49,380 nucleotides of DNA from a virus: the IMG/VR virus record IMGVR_UViG_3300021602_000165, positions 1-49,380 of that record; one strand, written 5' to 3'. Shown here one piece after another: positions 48,844 to 49,380 of this stretch. Each line of letters starts with the position of its first letter. Position 1 is the first letter of the stretch. Position numbers and translations under genes: made by a program. The notes under the pieces are model-generated. The model worked only from the letters and a program-made list of their open reading frames with translations, had not been told where the DNA came from and made no database searches.

Positions 48844-49380
48844 TTATTTTAACCCCATTGCCTTACGGATATTAGTAGCAGAGATAGAGTGTATTGAATC
48901 ATCAAATACTTCTTGTTCAATCTTGTAGCCAACATCTCTTCCGTAAGTAATATTTGTAATATTAGGCACTAACATTACTTCATATTGACCTTGGTAAATA
49001 GGATCTAAATCTCGTTTAATAAACTTAACAACTTTTTCAAACTCAAACGGATTACTACCATTCCAACCTTGGCAGTCACGTATTTGAATAATAACTTGTC
49101 CTGTTTTTGCTAAGGCCCGTTCAAACAATGCACGGTGACCTTCGTGCCAAGGTTGATATCTACCAAGAAGCAAGGTGCTTTCTTTTTTCCAATCAAACAC
49201 AGGCCGGCGGCGATTGTCTACAATATGCTCAGAAATAAAGTCTGCCCACTTCTCTGCATTTTGTTCGTTAATGCGGAAGTCATATAACTCGGGCTCAACA
49301 AACATTGCATTTGTATCCGCATAACGGCCTTCGCGTATGGTATCTACCCAAATAGTCCAGTCTGCTTTAAAGTTGTTACG
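48844..49380 (-). CDS. APS-kinase-like / nucleotidyltransferase fusion, 5'-truncated
   Basis: The frame remains open to the window edge, so an internal Met at 49303-49305 is not the true start. The visible N-terminal piece (WTIWVDTIREGRYADTN) resembles the C-terminal end of adenylylsulfate kinases. The C-terminal domain has LLLGRYQPWHEGH (HxGH) and SISATNIRKAMG (ISxTxIR), the signatures of the NadM-like nucleotidyltransferases. The likely reaction is PAPS synthesis plus transfer of a nucleotide to an unknown phosphorylated substrate. Kinase identity rests on a short stretch. Confidence 0.65.
   Translation of the reverse strand, partial: RNNFKADWTIWVDTIREGRYADTNAMFVEPELYDFRINEQNAEKWADFISEHIVDNRRRPVFDWKKESTLLLGRYQPWHEGHRALFERALAKTGQVIIQIRDCQGWNGSNPFEFEKVVKFIKRDLDPIYQGQYEVMLVPNITNITYGRDVGYKIEQEVFDDSIHSISATNIRKAMGLK

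Overview
The window is a gene-dense, AT-rich stretch of a large tailed double-stranded DNA bacteriophage. The evidence is a set of T4-superfamily replication genes (B-family DNA polymerase, sliding-clamp-like protein, FEN/RNase H-type exonuclease, DsbA-like protein), phage-style nucleotide metabolism (DHFR, thymidylate synthase, MazG-like, HAD phosphatases), dozens of short genes joined by ATGA/TAATG overlaps, and almost no intergenic space. No virion structural genes, tRNAs, CRISPR arrays or insertion sequences were seen. The host is probably Gram-negative: ADP-heptose (an LPS precursor) genes are present, and so is a membrane-anchored SleB-type hydrolase. A BPSL0761-family protein and a lipoprotein hint weakly at a betaproteobacterium.

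Layout. 1-9.1 kb: deaminase end, HAD phosphatase, DsbA-like, membrane protein, DNA polymerase, SAM methyltransferase, clamp, sulfotransferase, a DpdA-like TGT-fold transglycosylase and small partners. 9-12 kb: small conserved genes, a QueD-like T-fold paralogue and a glycosyltransferase. 12-17.3 kb: a sugar island (GalE, cupin, HAD, split HldE-like adenylyltransferase and kinase, HldD, a compact DegT aminotransferase and an opposing minimal acyl-adenylate ligase). 17.4-23.2 kb: FolE, an SGNH-like protein, a phosphoribosyltransferase, QueD, a radical SAM protein, MazG-like and QueE. 23.2-30.8 kb: small conserved phage genes, two more SGNH-like proteins, RNase H/exonuclease and endolysin. 30.8-34.9 kb: a separately promoted cluster of two unknown proteins, an HNH nuclease, a DNA methyltransferase and a GIY-YIG nuclease. 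34.9-39.5 kb: short genes, each behind a related sigma70-like promoter, then a MoxR ATPase and a metallopeptidase-VWA protein. 39.5-43 kb: conserved small genes, DHFR and ThyA. 43-49.4 kb: a second sugar island (epimerase, DegT, a repeat-containing GT-like protein and a second glycosyltransferase), then reverse-strand DUF2061, a GIY-YIG/NUMOD homing endonuclease and an APS-kinase-like/nucleotidyltransferase fusion running off the window.

How the genes fit together. FolE, QueD and QueE can take GTP to 7-carboxy-7-deazaguanine, and a DpdA-like transglycosylase could insert a 7-deazaguanine into phage DNA. QueC is not in the window. The kinase, HAD, adenylyltransferase and HldD genes can take heptose-7-phosphate to ADP-L-glycero-D-manno-heptose, presumably for a phage-encoded glycosyltransferase. 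An APS-kinase-like gene and a sulfotransferase could form a sulfation branch. About a dozen sigma70-type promoters were located by eye; four share the extended motif CCAATAAATC just downstream of the -35 box.
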